64,000 nucleotides of DNA from CAWKMN01 sp963850765 (lineage in GTDB: Bacteria; Chloroflexota; Anaerolineae; Aggregatilineales; Aggregatilineaceae), in the NCBI GenBank assembly GCA_963850765.1, contig CAWKMN010000003.1, forward strand, positions 1,054,001 to 1,118,000, in the 5' to 3' direction. The notes under the pieces are model-generated. The model saw only the letters and a program-made list of their open reading frames with translations. It did no database searches and was not told the DNA's origin. This document shows positions 62,642 to 64,000 of the stretch, one piece after another. The translations under genes and the position numbers were made by a program. Positions within the stretch are counted from its first letter, which is position 1. Every line of letters begins with the position of its first letter.

Positions 62642-62670
62642 TTATCACCTCCAGCCGCCGCTGTTATAAT
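62642..62670 (+). promoter_or_regulatory. Promoter immediately before DUF2344 gene, probable leaderless transcript
   Basis: TTATCA (62642-62647), 17 bases, then TATAAT (62665-62670), only six bases before ATG 62677. Transcription would begin at or next to the start codon, and no ribosome site exists. Confidence 0.55.
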
Positions 62671-62676
62671 CGTCAC

Positions 62677-63348
62677 ATGAATCAACCGCTCACCCTCCAA
62701 CGTATCCGCATCACATTTGGCAAACATGGCGCGCTCCGGTTTATCGGCCATCTTGATCTGGCGAAGACCTGGGAGCGTGCGCTGCGCCGCGCGCAAATCC
62801 CGCTCGAATATACGCAGGGGTTTAATCCCCGGCCCCGCCTGCAATTTGCCGCCGCGCTGCAAGTCGGCGTGACCAGCGAGAGCGAACTGCTGGACGCGTG
62901 GCTCACCGCCCGGTTGGACGGCGATTTCCCCGCCGCCTGGATCGAGCGTCTCAACGCCGCTAACCCGGCCGGCCTGCGCGTTTACGACATCACGGACGTT
63001 CCGATCAAAGATCCCGCGCTGCCGACGCAGGTTTCGACCTCGGAATTTGTGATTACGCCGTTTGATGAATCGATCAGCGCCGATGATCTTCGGGCGCGTG
63101 TGGAAACGCTGCTCGCCCAACCTACCATCGAACGTGTGACCGCGAACGCAAAACGTTACGATCTGCGCCCGCGTATCCTGGATCTCACCGTGGACGAGGA
63201 TGGCAGCCTGATCGCGCTGCTGTCATCCAATGAGCGATCCAACGCACGCCCCGACGAACTGGTGGATGCGCTCGGCCTGCCGATGGAGCAGGTCCGCATT
63301 CACCGCCGCCGCCTGAATCTGGATAACTCCACACAAGCCGCCGAATAA
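62677..63348 (+). CDS. DUF2344 (TIGR03936 family, radical-SAM-linked) protein
   Basis: The ATG at 62677 starts at the family N-terminus (QRIRITFGKHGALRFIGHLDL), giving 223 residues; upstream in-frame codons lie in a repeat. Other signatures are TWERALRRAQIPLEYTQGFNPRPR and LRVYDITDVP. The family is usually found fused or adjacent to a radical SAM protein and an RNase E/G gene; none is visible here. The role is unassigned, possibly tRNA or ribosome linked. A terminator-like hairpin follows. Confidence 0.9.
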   Translation: MNQPLTLQRIRITFGKHGALRFIGHLDLAKTWERALRRAQIPLEYTQGFNPRPRLQFAAALQVGVTSESELLDAWLTARLDGDFPAAWIERLNAANPAGLRVYDITDVPIKDPALPTQVSTSEFVITPFDESISADDLRARVETLLAQPTIERVTANAKRYDLRPRILDLTVDEDGSLIALLSSNERSNARPDELVDALGLPMEQVRIHRRRLNLDNSTQAAE

Positions 63349-63374
63349 AAAACAGGCGGCAGAAAATGCCACCT
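63348..63374 (+). terminator. Hairpin after DUF2344 gene
   Basis: AACAGGCGGCA pairs with TGCCACCTGTT, with one C-A mismatch, around GAAAA. The tail is TCTCGTC, so termination strength is uncertain. Confidence 0.5.
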
Positions 63375-63395
63375 GTTCTCGTCTCCAACAGTGAG

Positions 63396-63486
63396 TTAGC
63401 CCCTCCCTAAATCCCTCCCCACACGGGTGGAGAGGGACTTCAGGCGCTCGCTTTTCTCCAGGCGTGCTCTGCTCGCCGGGATAGGG
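63396..63486. repeat. CCCTCCCTAAATCCCTCCCC-type dispersed repeat, copy 4
   Basis: Contains CCCCTCCCTAAATCCCTCCCC, GGAGAGGGACTTCAGGCGCTC and GGGATAGGGGCC. It is the closest match to copy 1 and lies between convergent genes. Confidence 0.7.
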
Positions 63487-63497
63487 GCCATAACCGG

Positions 63498-64000
63498 CTA
63501 ATCGCAGCAGATCAGCCGCGTGTTGATCGCATCCAGCGCGTCGCGCGTCGGACGCAGGCTTTCGCTCTTGAGCTGCGCCAGCGGCTCATCCACCAGATGA
63601 TTGATCTCGGCCAGCGTTTGCCGCGCCTGGTCCACGTAGATCAGCCCGGTGATGTAGTGATTCTCGCGCCGCGCTTCCTCCAGCAGCCGGAAGGCCGCCG
63701 TGCGGTCGGTGGGATCGTGCTTCAGGGGGTCGAGCTTCTTCAGCACCACGTGCGATCCATCGTGCATTTCGACCGTCTGCACCGCGCCCGGCTCCATCTC
63801 TTCAATCGCGATCGGCTCGTATTCCGGGATAAACGTGATGTCTTGCAGCGGCTCCTGGTGCGCCTTGCCATACGGATAGCTGTGGCTCGCGCTTTCGTGA
63901 TTGTTGAAGGTGACGCACGGGCTGATGATGTCCAGCACAGCCGTCCCCTTGTGGCTGAAGGCCGCCTTGAGCAGCTCACGGACCTGCTTGGCATCGCCGG
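63498..64000 (-). CDS. 2-oxoacid:ferredoxin oxidoreductase, beta subunit (partial)
   Basis: The C-terminal part of the thiamine-diphosphate beta subunit of a 2-oxoacid:ferredoxin oxidoreductase (KorB/PorB type). The gene continues past the right window edge, and its reading frame is open to 64000 with no start in view. The family segment GTAVLDIISPCVTFNNHE and the following SYPYG are clear. The remaining 130 residues form the variable C-terminus with EARRENHYITGLIYVD. The enzyme converts 2-oxoacids to acyl-CoA with ferredoxin reduction. The alpha subunit is presumably just outside the window. Confidence 0.88.
   Translation of the reverse strand, partial: GDAKQVRELLKAAFSHKGTAVLDIISPCVTFNNHESASHSYPYGKAHQEPLQDITFIPEYEPIAIEEMEPGAVQTVEMHDGSHVVLKKLDPLKHDPTDRTAAFRLLEEARRENHYITGLIYVDQARQTLAEINHLVDEPLAQLKSESLRPTRDALDAINTRLICCD

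Noticed and set aside
62467..62676. N-terminal extension of the DUF2344 gene from 62467
   Set aside because: It would translate the inverted repeat, the family N-terminus begins at 62677, and a promoter lies directly before that codon.
1..64000. tRNA, rRNA or CRISPR genes
   Set aside because: I scanned gaps for T-loop-like and repeat-spacer patterns by eye and found none convincing; a covariance-model search would be needed to exclude a tRNA firmly.

Overview
This is a GC-rich (about 60%), densely coded bacterial chromosome segment of about 60 protein genes, with no rRNA, tRNA or CRISPR array that I could recognise. It most resembles a Chloroflexota (Anaerolineae-like) genome. The reasons are inference from family content: many lipoproteins and membrane proteins with SH3b/Ig domains and Thr/Pro-rich linkers, a MoxR-DUF58-BatA/VWA supercluster, a DnaB-DnaD-DnaC-like loader set, RqcH, bactofilins, a DUF2344 protein, and several intergenic palindromic repeat families. 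No taxonomic marker gene is present.

Layout. 128-4308: two oligopeptide-type ABC permease genes separated by a protein of about five Cys-containing SH3b-like repeats. 4496-6544: an FHA/Ig/SH3b membrane protein. 6684-26781: a 20-kb same-strand array made of a membrane protein with an amidotransferase-like fold, ABC exporter 1 (ATPase and permease), a coiled-coil Q/G/S-rich membrane protein, a lipoprotein, MoxR, an unknown helical protein, ABC exporter 2, DUF58, a PMT/GT39-like glycosyltransferase, BatA-like and double-VWA membrane proteins and a phosphodiester-glycosidase-like lipoprotein. It reads as one envelope-biogenesis system. 26844-31275: a class IV aminotransferase, a ketol-acid-reductoisomerase-like protein with a degenerate active site, an ECF sigma/anti-sigma pair and a membrane bactofilin-like protein. 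31439-38379: PriA, a MEMO/AmmeMemoRadiSam-B protein, a TnpB-only insertion element, GroES and a two-domain thioredoxin-fold oxidoreductase. 38143-42832: an HTH protein, a LysM-M23 peptidase, a HEAT membrane protein, an SH3b lipoprotein and a response regulator. 43041-47113: PlsY, then the replication set tandem-DnaC, DnaD, DnaB. 47241-52478: a bifunctional-nuclease-family protein, a bactofilin with a clear promoter, a DUF3105 protein, two glycosyltransferases and PPK2. 52619-59948: RqcH, a YjjX-like phosphatase, a lipoprotein, three small membrane proteins, a clan-A glycoside-hydrolase-like protein, a membrane-anchored solute-binding protein and a cupin. 60113-64000: ParA with a membrane partner, a DUF2344 protein and the C-terminal part of a 2-oxoacid:ferredoxin oxidoreductase beta subunit.

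Ten genes are interrupted by single-base indels, mostly in or next to short G/C runs and in both directions (insertion and deletion). In each case the protein continues in another frame to a family-typical or domain-complete end. I read these as assembly or sequencing errors rather than biology and annotate each gene over its full span. No gene-free stretch exceeds 300 bases; the larger gaps (27684-27946, 47784-48049, 62410-62676, 42833-43040) hold dispersed repeats and/or promoter-like sequence.
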